Source: Tubiluchus corallicola
Taxonomy: Eukaryota > Priapulida > Priapulimorpha > Priapulimorphida > Tubiluchidae
Direction: 5' to 3'
Length of the DNA: 64,000 bases
Assembly: GCA_030141605.1 (NCBI GenBank)
Contig: JAQGDQ010000187.1
Location: 62,001 to 126,000 of the forward strand
In this document: piece after piece, positions 1-15,200 of the stretch
How positions within the stretch are numbered: position 1 is the first letter of the stretch
How the letters are laid out: each line of letters opens with the position of its first letter
The notes under the pieces: generated by a model
Databases searched by the model: none
Told to the model about the DNA's origin: nothing
The model's input: only the letters and a program-made list of their open reading frames with translations
Made by a program: the position numbers and the translations under genes

Positions 1-241
1 AATCTTAGTCTTGACATCAATATTTAAAGTAAAAATAATCTGTTATTGTTTGCCTTATCAGCACTTTATAGTTGTTATGTTGTATCACTTTTGCTTGTGA
101 TTTGTGTTAAACGTATGTAAGAGCAAAGATACCAAATAGAAATATGAATTACACTTTGCAAATACCTGTGCTACTAATAATTAGATTATTATAAATTAAT
201 CAAGAATGCTACTTTGATATATTCTTATTTCTATTCTTCAG

Positions 242-3200
242 GTGTCGGCTGGAGTGCAGCGATTATTGTATATGTACCTTTATACAATCAGCATGTATTC
301 TCCGTTTCTGAACATGTTTAGGCAAATTGAGGCACAAGGAGAAAACTACGAGCTTGTACTTCCTGCTAACTCGGGGGTAAAATGACCATCTTTATAAAAA
401 TAACATCCATTTCATGGTTTAATTGCTGTTAGTTTATTAAATTGTAAATTATTTGCTGCATTAAAGTTGTTTTGTTTATTTTCTTTTATAGGAAGTTGTT
501 GAACTTGCTAAAAGGACTGAAGGCCATTTGATTAAATTTGCTGCGAAGAACCAGATATCTCGTTACAGTTGTCCATTCCACGCTGACACTTATCGTCCCG
601 AGGAACAACTAGAAACTATTGATGTAGCTCAGTATCTTCCATACGCGCCTTTAATTGTGAGGCTCAATTTCAGTCAAAACAACATTAAGGAACTCCCGGA
701 ACACATTTTTCGGGATCTGTATGCACTCCAGTTTGTTGATTTCTCTAATAATAACCTAGAAACAATTCCAAGTGGTTTGCCCAATGCTAGGAATCTTGTT
801 GCAATAAATATAGCTGGGAATAACATACAAGAATTACCAAAGGATTTCTCTGCAGCCCACTCCTTGAAATCTCTCGACATTTCCGATAATCCTTTTCACA
901 ACATTCCCACTGAAATCTTTGCCCTGTCTGGACTGCAGGCTTTGATTGCCAAATCTCTTGTCCTTGATGTATTGCCTGATGATATAGGCAACTTACAGCA
1001 GCTGAAAACATTGGATTTATCTGAACATCAATTGAGCTTTTTGCCACAATCAATGGGCCACATGAGAGCCATGGTTCACTTTCATATCTGTGGATTAAAA
1101 TGGATAAAGCATCAAGGTTCAAATACTATTATAACAACTGAGTCATATCGGGAGTACGTTAATCACCACAGGGCCCTACGTGGCACTTATAAAAAAGTAA
1201 GTTTGTTTACCATAACATTTTATAACAACAAGTTATATTGTTTTATGTATTCTTTTTGATTTGTTTAACTGTTGTTTATTGTGAATATTATATCCCCCAA
1301 AAAGCTTTACTTTATTTCAAATTTAACAGCTGCAGCAAATCTTTTGTTATAGGGATTTGTCATACATTAATATTAAAATTTTTAATGGTACATTCAGAAT
1401 CAGAACTGATGGCGCCAAAAAACCTGTGTGAAAACTACTGTATTGAGTTAAAAGCATATCAGATGGTGGATGTGCACCAGTTATGGATACAAGATAGTTT
1501 AGCAAATATGGCTTTGTCATTAATGCTAGGCCATTACGTTTTTCAGCTGAAGCAATCTGGAGCAGGAAACCTCTTTGATTAGGCAGGGTTTTTTTGAGGC
1601 CTCCCAATGTATAAGTGCTTCTTGTTTTGGAATTTTTTACTGTACTATGTAAAGAACAGAAATTTAATACTATGTAAAGAGTATTAAAATAAACTTTTAT
1701 ACAAACATAAAATTTATTTATTTATTTTTGCAAGCCTCTTTTTACTAATTTTTTTACTCAAAAGTAAGGTGCTTATATTGGATGTAATGTTATAAGATTA
1801 TTAAAATAAACTTTTATACAAACATAAAATTTATTTATTTATTTTTGCAAGCCTCTTTTTACTAATTTTTTTACTCAAAAGTAGGGTGCTTATATTGGAT
1901 GTAATGTTATAAGATTTATTTCTCATCCAATGTAAGCATATCGGAAATGTCGAATTTGTTTAAGCTAATATTGAGCTTGTTCATGTTTTCAGGAGCTAGA
2001 TAGCTTGTATTTTGAATGTGACTTAGATAAAAATGCTACAATCGATGCAAATGAGTTGCCTAGACTAAACATGGAACTGTTTAAGCGAATCCCTCGAATT
2101 GGAGTCACAACTGAAGATGGTTAGCTTATTTTTTTGCATTTAAATAATTTTCATACTTTTAAGCAGTTTGCCATTGGTATTTTTGTTATATTTTGTTCCT
2201 ACCTGTAGTTTTTTATCTCATTTATGATAAAGTCATTAAATGCTGCCTGGATTATTTTTATTCTTTAATTTAAAATTACCATGTGTGCTGATACTTTATA
2301 ATGTTATTCCTCAGATAATAATCTTGGTGGATGTCCAATAGCCATATTCTACATGTCTAAACTTGTCGAGTTGGATCTTTCCTACCTTGCTATTCAGGCC
2401 ATTCCACACGAAGTAAAACACTTGGTGAACTTGCAGATTCTGAACATCGGCCATTGTCCTGCATTAGAAAGTTTATCTGAAGAACTAGCTACTTTGCCAC
2501 TTTCGGGTATGTAAATTTGTTATATTATGAAGTGTTATAGCTAACTATGCATCATATTGCAAAATGTAGTTATTACACCCTAGCCACTTCCATTTTTTTC
2601 TAATTTCGTGAAAAATGTTTTTATTTTTTTAGAATTAAATGTAGAGGATTGTTTAATGTTAAAGACACCACCTAGGGAGATTGTGATACGTGGATTTCAA
2701 GCTGTTATGGCATACCTGGGACGATTAAAAACTGGATCTGTGGAATGTAAAAGGACAAAGCTTATGTTTGTTGGCTTAGGTGGAGCTGGCAAAACGAGGT
2801 AAATTTCTGTACCTAAATAATGTTTACTGTGTCATGTTGATTGGCTAATACCTTTCCATTTTGCTCTTTTACCTAACACGAGATCCAGTGTAATGCATTT
2901 ACAACGAGGCCTGTTATAACAAGCTTCTGGTTATTACGAGTAAATTTCACAGGCTTGTCAAATCTTATGCTTAAATTATGTATATAAACCTTGCTTACAC
3001 GAGCTTCGATGTTAAGAGTTTTTGTTTTATTGGGAGGGAATTTTATCAGCACGTGATTGTACCTCTCGTGCACATAATGCATACATGGGCACCATTCACC
3101 AAGGGCAAAAATGTCAATGTGCACCATGAAAGATTAATTTATTGACTGCATAAACGAACTTATTGACAATGCATAAAATGATGTGTATCAAGTATAGCAC

Positions 3201-6200
3201 GTGCAAGTGTGCTGGTGAGTCTGCAGCTACATAAGTAAGTATTAAGTTAGTGTTACTGCTGTAAGCGCAATTTTAATTAACCTGGGCATGATGATTCAGA
3301 CACAGAAAAAGAGCCAGTTGAACCAACTTAAGCAATTTTTAGGCGTCATCAGCAACTGATACACAAAATAACTGAGTTTTTCAAAAAAATAATTTGTACT
3401 GCTTTGCTAAATGTAAAATTATGTTACTTCTCAAACTTTAATTTTTAATGAAAATGCTGGTTTAAATAAATACAGTGATTTTACATTAAATTACACACTT
3501 CTGTTGATAGTTATTATATGATATAGGCCCGTACTCAAATGCTCCTAATCACAAATTATACTGCCCCTGCATAGCTATTTAAATAATTATAACATTAAAT
3601 GGTTATAACACCCACGTAAAATACATTCAGCTATCATCAGCTGTCACTATGCATCACAGCATGGCTACTTAGAAAAGCAACTTGCAGGGCAGTTTTATAT
3701 AGAAATTTGATGCATAAATGCTCCTTAATCCTAGAAATAAAGGAGTTTAAACACTATAAGTTTACTCTTTCACGATAAAATAGTTGCTGAACAGTGGCAC
3801 TTATCAAGAAACTTGTGTGACTCTCAGAGGAAAGTGCTCTTTTCATCATTACATTATATCCACCTTATAAGCTTTATTTCAGCTTTATAACTTTATTTTG
3901 TTTAAAAAAATATAGAAGCAGCTTTTTAGTTGTCCCACTTATGAAATGTTGTATCATTGTTTTTTGATAGTTAACTGTAAGAAAGGTACTGCATCCAGTG
4001 ATAATATAGCACGTGCTAAGCCTATAATGCAACATTTTTACACAAAGTGAAAGCAAGCCTGTTTATTGTTTCTAACATTGTATTTTCAATTGCAGCTTTC
4101 TAACTTAAAAAGTTTAATATATCCTATATGCCTATGCAGAACTGTAATTTTTAGTTTTTTCATCAAATTACAGCTTGGTTCGTGCCATAACAACCCACCG
4201 TTACACTAGTGGTGGTATGAATGATGAGAATGTTACTGATGGAATTGATATAAGTCAGTGGGACGTGAAAACTGATGATGGAAGTGGGAGAATATCATTT
4301 AGTGTCTGGGATTTTGCTGGCCAATCTGTTTACTATAATACTCACCAGGTAATTGTCTTGAGATTCCAGATAATTGCGTACAGGAAATTTTACACCAAAA
4401 ACGGCACATTGAGCACTGCTGTATGAAAACTTCAAGTTAAGTGGACAGCCAAGGTTCGGGAATTGCACATCTAAACAAGTGGTGCTTCTAAACAAGTCCG
4501 TGTTTGGAGCTGCGCACTCTCACAGACTTCTGATACATTTTTTTGACATAGACGAAACTTATCAAAATTTGTCAGTTACTGATCGTGTTTCTTTTAGTTC
4601 TAAGTGTTCAGTTGACGTGGTATGCAATTAGTGGAGTGTACTAAAGAAGCATAAGATAAAGTAACTCTGAATAAATGCATTTTCGTTAACAAACTGAAAT
4701 TCAGTATGGCCAAGTAAAGAAAATACAAAGGTAAAAAATTGCAGATTTTCGATTTATATCTAAATTATTGTTAGCAAAAAATTTCAAATAGTTGAAGTCA
4801 AAAGCTATATGCTACAGAAAACAATAACTTGAAATAGATCAATTACTTTTACACTAATCACTGTGTAAAATTTGTAGGAAATGTCCTTACTATCCCAGCC
4901 ATGCTCAGTGCAATGCTCACCGAGACTCCTTTCAGTTTTTCATGACGTAAAAAGCTTACAGCCAGGACATTCAAATTAAAATTTGTATATAACAGATGAT
5001 AGCGGTCTTTGGAGTGCAGTTAGTAAACAGTTCCCTACACACTCGTGTTGCTATTAGTTGGTATTGACAGTTTTTGGGCATAATGATGTCTAGCTCACTT
5101 GTAAATTGCAATGAAGAAGTGAAAGAGATGTCTAAAGTCTATTTTGCAATGCTAAGGGCTTTCTAAATCACATGCAGTTGACATATGTCTTTCTGATGTA
5201 GCTGAAGGCTGTAAATTCAATTTTTGAGTCATTGACTGCCGTACTCAGTATTATTTTTATGTGAATTTTTAAGAATTTTTGTAATTTTTTCATTTCCATT
5301 ACATTTTTATGTACAAAAACTATTTAAAACAAGACAGCAGGCCATTTGAGGCCAAAATAAGAGACCATGTGTTTACATGTAATCTAACAGTCAAATAAGC
5401 CAGTATGTGAGACAAAATGTTGAAAATCTGCTTTATGTAGCGCATAACAAAATGTCTTTTAAGTGAGTGTTGCCTTATTATGATAGTTGAGACAATTCTA
5501 CTAAATTCAAAATTAGAAACCTAACAACGTTTTACTGTGTTTTCTTATAGTTTTTCTTATCTAACCGAGCTGTCTATATGCTGCTGTGGAACACGCGACT
5601 GGGCCATGAACATGCAGGCTTGGATTTTTGGTTAAGTTCCATTCGATGTCATGCACCAAAAGCTCCAGTTTTTGTTGTTGGTACACATGTTGACAAGGTA
5701 CATTTGATTTTTGTGTTTTTGCAATTGCACTTGCAGATTATTTCCTGGGTGAAAGAGATGTTTGAAACATGCAAATAACCCTGGTCGTGATGTAGCTGTG
5801 TAGCAGTGTAGTAAGCTTATTTTACAGTTCAGAAGGAAATCTTTCTGCGTAGCCATGATTTCATAAAAATGTCATGTCTTTGCTTCTTTGTCATGCACAT
5901 TCTTGTGATTTTCTGATAAATGTCAAGCAGATACAGCAGATCTTGAATCAGGACTTGTAGTCAGCTTACAGATCACCCAATGGCGTGGGCTTAAATTAGC
6001 AGGAAATGCAAAAACTGTGGCTATGACTTCGTGTGTTTTCCAGTTCACTAAGTAATTCTATCAGGAAAACTGCTAAAATGGCACAGACATCAGTATAGTG
6101 CACAAAATTTTATGGCCTTATCATTTTAATGACAAAATGTTGTTACTGTACCGATAGATAAACCAAATACAATTTTGACATTTACTTAATTAATGAAGTT

Positions 6201-9200
6201 CGTACACTATGTAAAAAGCGACATTGATCTTGTTTTTTGCAGGTGTCCCGAAGTGATATACCCGCAGCTGAGTTGCAGAAGAACTATCCTCAGATAGTGG
6301 ATTTCTTTTGCGTTAGTTCCTTTAACGGAAAAGTATGTAATCATTTGTAGTTGTGCACATGTATTTCAATCATGTTTTGTTTTTCTTATCCTTTTTTTTA
6401 AGAAATTGATTTTTCAGTTTTTAGTTTTCTTGCATAGTTACTGTTTTACTGGTGTATATTGTATTCAGTTATTTCCAAAAGTCTGTTTATGAAAAATATA
6501 CTTGGAAAAGATTCAATAATTATTTAGTTTCTCTAGTTTGTCTGCTATGTAACTAAATGAGAAGAATAGCAGATCTTAAGGTTGATAGTTTTATTGTGGT
6601 TTTTGTGTCTTTAAGCACTTGATTTTTACTTGTCTGTTACTTCGTCAGTTTTATGTATTTTCACCTAGGGTATTGCAGAGTTGTCAAAAGCTCTCACAGA
6701 TGTCACACTGAAGCAGAAATACATGGGTGAAAAAATCCCAGCTGTTTGGCTAACATTTGAAAACAAAATTGTCGAGTAAGCTTTTAGTCACATCTTATAA
6801 TTATTTTGACCATTTTTCTGTGTATGTATGTATTGTAAGTTCATTGTGACTGAGTCTTGATCTCCAAGTTTTGATTTAATGTTGTTTCTTTTCAGTGCTT
6901 GAGTTACTACTGTTTTTAGATGTTAGGTTGTATGTGTGTTAAGTTGTATGTTTTGACTTTCATGATTATGTTTCCCAACATTAATAAGAAATCATGATAA
7001 TTCATGCACATTATGTTCAGGATGCCTTGAAATGTAAGGTCAAAGTGCAATTGCTTTTACCATGTTATTTTAGGAAAAGAAAAAGCAAAGAATTACTGAA
7101 GTGGGAGGATGCAAAAAGCATTGCTGCTGCTGCCGGCATATTTGATAATGCTGAGGTTGGTTAATAACCATCTTACTGGCACATGCTCTGGAAGCTTTTG
7201 TAGTTAAACTATGCTATTGGTAATTGTAAATTGTCTAGTTTTTGTTTTTGCTATACAAAACTCTATTCTGTTGCAGCTAAACCAGGCTGTTCAGTTTCTA
7301 CATGACTTGGGATCAGTACAGCATTTTAGCAATGAATTATTGCGTAATCGTATAGTCATCAATCCACAGTGGTTAGTTGATGTTATGGCATGTGTGGTTT
7401 CTGTCAAGGATTCACCAATTAAGGTATTTTTAGATGTTTAAATGTCAGTATGAGCTATGGACAGTAGAGTAACAATTTGTATGAGGTTGTGAATGACTCT
7501 ACAATTCTGAGTTTTTAAGACATATTTAACTCATAGGAATGCAAAAAGAATGTTGCAGAAAAAGGCATTGAAGGGCTTTGAAATGTTTTGCCATTTAGTT
7601 TACTTCTATAGGGTGACTACTCTGGTGTCCGGAAATTGATAATTTTCCAGCATAATTATAATTGTTAATTATGATTATTTACCTTTTTTGACTTTGTTTA
7701 TATATTTGGTTCATTGTTTCGCCTGCTTGGCTTCCACAGCAATATGCAGCACTCTTTGGTTTACTTAATTTGCCCAGCTAGAAGGTGGAATTTCGTAAAA
7801 CTTAGTCTGGGTAAAGCTACGTTGATGATTCGGAATGATTTTGATTACATGGGCAATTTATAAAAATACATGGTACATTCAAAAAAACCCCAAATCATTG
7901 AAAACTGTCAGGAGTATCATGATAACTGTCGTATTATAAAATTTTTGTTTATTTGTGGCATTAAACCGCCAACATAATGTGTTTGCTATTGTCGGCTAAG
8001 TATCAATACTGAAAGCATTAATATTTACAAAAAATTTTGTTCAAATTTTCTTTTGCATCATTTTTAGATTACGCCAACACAATATTAGTATTTTCTAAAG
8101 TTGCTGGCTCGCTACCCTGCGTTTCATAGCCTCCGAGAGTCCTGTATGACTTACTTCCACACTTCCCCCTCCACTGGTCGAGGGTGTCAGGGAAAATCAC
8201 TTTCGCTGGGTGGTCACTGCAATATGCTTTGATAATAAAAGGAAATTATCTTAATTAAAGAAATTAGTTAATTGTTAAGTAATGTTTTTTCTGTTAATTC
8301 CTAATTTGATTTAGTTTAATTACAGTTTAATTGTCTTATGTTTGTCCTATGCTGCGACATGGAATACATTTTTAGTTTATATTGAAAACCCAATTTACTA
8401 TGATTATCGTATTAAAAGTGTTATTGATTTTATTTTGTTTGTGTTCCTTTATAAGTGTATATTGAGAGTTGTAAGTTAAGCGATAACTAGTTTTTGTCTA
8501 GTTTTGTTTATGGGCATTTTTTTGCAGGGTGGCAGGTTTCATCATAAAGACTTGGGGAAAGTTTGGTCTCATTATTCAAAAGACTTGCATCAGTGGCTTC
8601 TAAGACTTACAGAGGAGTTTGACTTAACATTTCCACTTCCTAATGAATCAATTAATTTAGTACCATGTCTCATGCCAGAATCTGAACCAGAAGTAAATTT
8701 TCTTTTTGGTTTATTTGTATGAACTTTTCATTTTAATATGTGATCATGTTAAACACATGATTTCGTATGAACTCTACTGGTGCTGATACGATGAGTAATC
8801 AGCGATCGGCAAGCGAACATTAATATCGGAACAGATCAGAGATTGGGCCCATATACTATATTATTGGCAATGGTAACGTGGTCTAAGGAAGCGCAGCAAA
8901 GTAAAAATAAATCTTAATTCAACTTTAATTTATTTGACAGTTAATCAAACTTTATTGAAAAATAACAATTCAGTTAACTATCAGAAAACAGTTTTTATTT
9001 TTCCAAATGCATCATGCATTTATAATTACATGCTTAAAAATTACTTCTGATAATGCACAGCAGCAGCACCAGCCAAGAAAAATGATCTTGAGCACACAAT
9101 CCAGCTGTAGGCTGGTCAACGCTCTCATAATCTGCCTTATCGCATTGAATGGCTGAACCAGCTGACATTGTATGACTCATGACTGTTAACTTTTGGAAGT

Positions 9201-12200
9201 TAGTATTGTCTTTTAGCGTATTACAGAAAATCAAATATCTGGCCTGGGCTAACTACTATTGTAAATAGTAAACAAGTTTAAATTTTTTCATAGTTTTTAT
9301 TAAATCGTTATATTGTTAACTTATATCCTCACACGATTAGCCTAAAAGTAAACCTAATTTGTAGCATAATTTATGTACACATATACACTTAGGCTAATTT
9401 CAACTTTATCTTCGGTTGGCCATAAGTAGCATTACTGCTGAACTTTGGAAGCTAATTCACAACTTCTTAGTAGCTCTCTTACAACTCAGATGCACAGTTC
9501 GACTGTTAATTCGATTATTGGCCTTAAATATTGTGCAAGGCATTCAAATTACAAATTTTCACGGATGTTAAAGTTTCATCTGATATAAATTTTCGTTTTG
9601 AATATATATGTAATAAACTTCAGTCAAGCCTTTTGTTATTAGTGTCTAATGAATAGTTAAATACGGTTGAAATAAATTCTTTTCGGAATTAATTTTGACT
9701 TTCTACAATTACATTTTTAAATCTCTTCACTTGTTGCAGAATTTAATATCATCATTTGTAATGTCATCATATCGGATTAGGTCTGAAATTGGGTGGAATT
9801 GTATCGGCCAATAAGTAAAAATAATCAGATCAGAACAAATCGTTTGTTTCGTTTTGGCACATCCCTAAATTCTACTAATGGATATAAAGTATTGCTAACT
9901 TTACATGCTCAACTGATTGCCACTCTTAGAAACACCGAGTGCGCTGCTTGAGCACATAGCACATGCATTTTTAGTTGTGCAGTTGAAGAAACTAGAGTTC
10001 TAAGAAATGACCTTGAAGAACTTCCTCATAGGAGGTGCACCTCAAGAATAGAAAATTGAAGGATGAGATTTGCAAAAGCAAACTGTTTGATAAGAAATCC
10101 CTGCTTGGTATTGTTTAAGCCTTTAGTTATTGCCAGTTTTTTCCTTATTTTAGTATGAATGGCCAGATGTTACAAGTGGTGAGCGAGCAACGAGGATGAT
10201 ATACAAGTTCGTTTATTTACCTGCTGGATTGTTTAATCGTGCTCAAGTAAGATACTTGCTTGTCTAAACCAGTAGGAATTCTAAAAAAATTGGTTTTTAT
10301 GTGTTTAACGAGAAGGAATTGCATTCTTGCAGTTCACAGCGAGTTTGTCCATGCAAGAAATTTGTTAAACATTGCCCTTTCATTGTATGAGTGTAGCTTT
10401 TGTATGGATCTATAGAGTTTGGCATATCATGATTTTATTGTGTTCATCCATCCAAGAACTAAGCACTAGTTATAGTGACACTTGGGTTTCTACTCACAAG
10501 CATAATTGTGAGAAGCCAGTTAAGACTTCATTTTGTACCCCGAGCATTAACTTTTAATGGAAAAACTTGGGTCTTACTTCTTTGAAACAGGACTGTAGTA
10601 GTATGTTTATCGAGCTTACATTATTTTTGGCAGGTACGATTATGCGAATTTTCTGATAGCTCCGCAATATGGAAGCGAGGGTCTTTGTTAAAGAAGAATA
10701 CTCACTTGGCTTTGTTAAAGCAGACTTCCTCAACGTAAGCATTGACAATGTGTAAATTTAACTAATTAATCAACTGAAAATCTTAACATGTCTTCAGTTT
10801 TGTTTCTTGTCATGTTTTGATATTATTTGTTAATTTTTTGTCAATATTTCATGTTAATACAAAGATTTTCTGTTTTTTACTCGTCTGATTTTTAATTTTG
10901 GATTATTTTCATGACTAATAACCATTCACATTATTTGGTATTATATGGAAAAAGGAAAAAGTGCATTGCTTATTTGAAAGAGTCAAGTTTTTATTTTGCT
11001 TTAGGCAAAGTGAAAAATAATTGCTTTTTAGGGAGCTTTTGGTTCAAGTTCAAGGTCCAATTCCAGAGAACATACTTTTTCTGGTTCATGAAGTTTTTGA
11101 GACACTGATAGAGGAATCATTTGACGGAGTGCGTTATGATTATTCTGTTCCATGCAAGGATTGCTTAGAGGTATTTTAAAGACCAAGATATAATCTGCGA
11201 TTTTGTATCTATAAATTTATATTTGCACATTTTTATCAGTGGAACTTTGAATGTTGAAACTTGGAGTTCCTTCTATTCCCAGTCAGCATTCCCTGTCATG
11301 CTAGCAGTTTTGCATGGTACTCATGACGAAACATACCTACTGATCCTTTTGTTAGCCAGATGGAAATTAAGCTATTCAGTAAACTGTTTTGCTCAAAAAT
11401 TTTACCAAATGAAAAGAGGCAGATTTGTTTTCCTATCTTTGGATTACCAGTTTTTCATCTAACTGACTGAGTTAATTGGCTTGGGCCAGATTTATCAGAT
11501 TTACTTGTCTTTATCAAAAAGTTTTTATACTTAAAGTTGCAATTATGAGTAATTAATTAATTATTTTCTCATATTAACAAATGAGTTAAAAAGCGTTACT
11601 CTAATATGAACATTTGCAAAAAATAAATGTTCATGAAACTTTGGTTATTACTGTTTCATTATTATACAATTTTCATGCCTTATTTATTTAGTACAAGTAA
11701 TTTCTTAATTATTTACTTATTAAATAATGAGTAAATACCATCATTCTAATGTGAATGTATGTAGTGCCTTTGAAAATTTTAAGTAATTGCTTTTGTTAGC
11801 TGTTTATGACAAATGAATTTGTTTCTCTGTTTTTAGATATTTTTTATTTATAGCTACAATAGTTCATTCATTACTTTGGTTTTTCATAGATTATCAAGGA
11901 GCCTTACATGTTTTCTGCTCAGAAGTGTCGACTTGCTGCAGAGTTGAAGTCTCCATTCCTACAATGTGAAAAGATGTTTCATATTATGACACTTGCTGAA
12001 CTGCAAGGTAAAATGCAGATTTTTTTTTCATAATATTGTTTAACTGATCATAATATTGCGTCAGGTCTTAAAAGTATGATTGTTTTCCTGTCACTTGAAT
12101 AAATCAGTCAATATAATTGTTTGTTTCGCTGATTACATATACTAACCATTTTTGCTTTTCAGGTGTAATGCCTCCCGAATCACATACGTCTCTTGATGTG

Positions 12201-15200
12201 CACTTAGAAAGAGCTGTAAGGGCTTTGGACGACATGGGAAAGGACATTCAGAATGACGTATTTTTTATTTATGCACCCGCTAATGTACCTATTGATGGCC
12301 GAAGGATTGTGCATCCCGAACAGATAGTAAATGACCTCCATGCTGCAGGCATTAAATGGTATACTTTTGTTTTACTCCACAATACATTCTTGCATTGTAA
12401 TCACAAGTGCTACTAAGAAAATCTGTAATTTCTTTGGTTCATTTGAACTACTGCTTATGTTATTAATGTTGGTTATTTTTAATGCTTATTTTTACAATGC
12501 ACTAGTGAATCTAATGATACTTTTTTATTTACAGTTATGCTCCAAAGAGTATCTCAAATTTACAGAATCAAGATAGCGTTGCATTGAAAGATTCAAAGGT
12601 ATCCTAGATTTTTGCGTACTTGTATACATACTCCTTCCTTATTAGCATGTTCCTATTATTACGAATATACCTTTACTCTGTATGTGTACATTTTTAACAT
12701 TTTTGAGTTTGGTCAAACTGCAATGTGTAATGTATTTTGTAGAAATTTATTACAGTTGTAGCAGTATTTTACACAAAGAGGTGATAACTTATAATTAGAT
12801 TTCCCTATTAGTATGAAACAGTCACATGCCATATCAGAATATTGTAATATTTTAGGGAAATTTATCCTGCATCTTGAGTTTAGTGCTTTCAGAAATTTGT
12901 TTAGATTTGGATTTATTTTCAAAAAGTGTATTTTTGCAAATTTTGCGATGGCATTTACTAACTGATTTAACTTGTTTCAGTTTGTGGTAATTGGAATTTC
13001 AAATGAATTCATTGAAAACAAAGACTGTTGCAATCTCGCGGCATTTGCTAGAACAAACTTACGTAAACAAATAAGTTTGGTAGTGTTTGGCAGTGGGTTT
13101 GAGTGGAAAAAATCTGATTTCTGTATGCAAATACTGGCTGGAGATGAAGTAAGTAGTAAAATAAAAACTCTTGTCATGTGAAAATGCTAATAGTACAGCT
13201 AGTGTCAGTGTTACTGTTTTACTTGTATTGTTTTGCCAGAAAATTACATGTGCTCTACTGGTTTTTATAATTTGTGAATTGGTACTTTGTGCATCATATA
13301 AGATGTTTATCTATTTTTCTACTGACTGGTGTACATTTGTGAAGCATAACTATTTCTTGCTTAAAAATGACACCCTATGGCAACTCTAGAGTAACTCTGC
13401 TGTTGCTGGCTTGCTTTGCATCCTGCTGCTCAGAAATAAAGGTGGTTTTTTAAACCAACTTTTGCCTTCTACTGAGATGTGTAATCATCTAGCTAATCAT
13501 CAACATATGTCTTACAATGTAACAGCTGCCTCTGAGTTAGTACATTGTTTTGGCATTGTACCATTACTACAAACCTACCATTACCTTGACATGCTATAAA
13601 TTGTTGGTTTAACTTAACTTTATTACTGTTGTACTAAATATAACATATAAATTGCTTTTTTCATCTCCAATTTTAAAGCTTAATTTCTTTGATTATTATT
13701 AACTCTTTGCCATATAAAGGCTGTCATTTTACAACCAGACTGATTGTTTGCAATAAGATCTGTATACTTTCCAGGTCTATGTTGATATGCGAGACATCTC
13801 AAGATATGAGTACAAAATAAAGGAACTAATCGATTCTGTTCGCCTTAGGTCAAAACATTTTAATGTAAGCCTTTTTTCATTATTCTTTCTTTAGCACTCG
13901 CGTACATCAGAGCCTCTATAGAACATTTTCATTTCTAAATGTGATTTGATTTCACTCTAGTAGTATTTATTTCTACTATATTGCATATAAAGTTTTTCTG
14001 CAAATGTTTTCAGTTTCTGTCACTTCTTTGCAGAAGTCAGAGACTAGTTATCCACCATGTTTTATAAGTTACTGCTGGTCAAATTCTAAACAGGCTGTTG
14101 ACATGGGAGCCAAGAGTGTGGATGGGGCCGTGGGGTATTATGATCCTCGTGACTTGAAACAGTTTCTGGAAGGCAATGGGATCAGGTGTTGGATTGACGT
14201 GGAACGTGTTGGAAAGGTGTGGTAGATAATAGAAATATTGTATGAATAAGGTTTGCCCCATAGTTGGTTTGTTTCATTCACTACATTGTTCAGCTGCCAC
14301 TGTATATAAGCATTGCGCATTTTGGCTACAAATTTATGTTTGTTAAAAAAACCTAAAATTTTTTAATGTAACTGTGAAACAGTATTTTGTTTGAAAAGCA
14401 TTCAAAGACAGTAGTGCATTACAGGTAGTCGTCGACGTACAACTTCTGTGACTTATAATTGTTTTCGACGTTATAACCCAAGCACAACTTAATTAATTAT
14501 ACAAATTACTCATATTTCCTTCAACTTTTTTAAACACTTTAACCTTTAAGGTAATTAACCTTTAACCACCATCTGTTTCGATAGTGGGCGTCTGCCATAC
14601 TTTATGCGCGTACACACCCAACAAGTAGAGGTGCACCGCTAAAGAGTATACTGTTCCCATTTGCGTCCAGTTCGTCTTACGGCCAATCAGCCAGAACTGA
14701 TTGTGGTCATAAGTCGACGACTACATGTGTGACAAAATGTTTTAATCATCAGATTCTAGAATGAATCCTGCTGCCCCAATTTTTAAACAGAAGATGCAAT
14801 TGGATTTTTTATTTGATGTCGTAACCTGGGACTTATGATTGTTTGACTGAGCTTACAAATAAATTATTGTTGAACAGTAACTAGGTTTTGAGTAGGCTTC
14901 GTATTTCTTATGGATATCAGATTTATAAAGTGTAATATAATCTTGATGCTTCGTACTTTTATATGTTGCTTAGTTTTAATAGCATGACATAATAGCATAA
15001 ATATTATAATTTTTATTGATCTGAAGCCTGACAACGTGTAAAAAAGAGACCTACTTGAAATATTATTACTGTGTAATGAAGACTTTTTTACATTTAATAA
15101 GCATTATCAGATTTTGTTTCTGGTAATTGATATACTGCAGTGCAATGGTTGTTGTGGCTATTGTAGTCTTGCTTTTTTTCAAGTTATTTGTGTCATCTGT

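Noticed and set aside
1238-1582. Plus-strand frame of 114 codons after the LRR exon
   Set aside because: It begins inside the intron following the donor at 1197, has no family resemblance and no need for it: exon 1993-2119 continues the protein in phase.
7611-8220. Possible terminal inverted repeats GGGTGACTACTCT / GGGTGGTCACTG in a Roco intron
   Set aside because: Only weak partial complementarity and no target duplication found.
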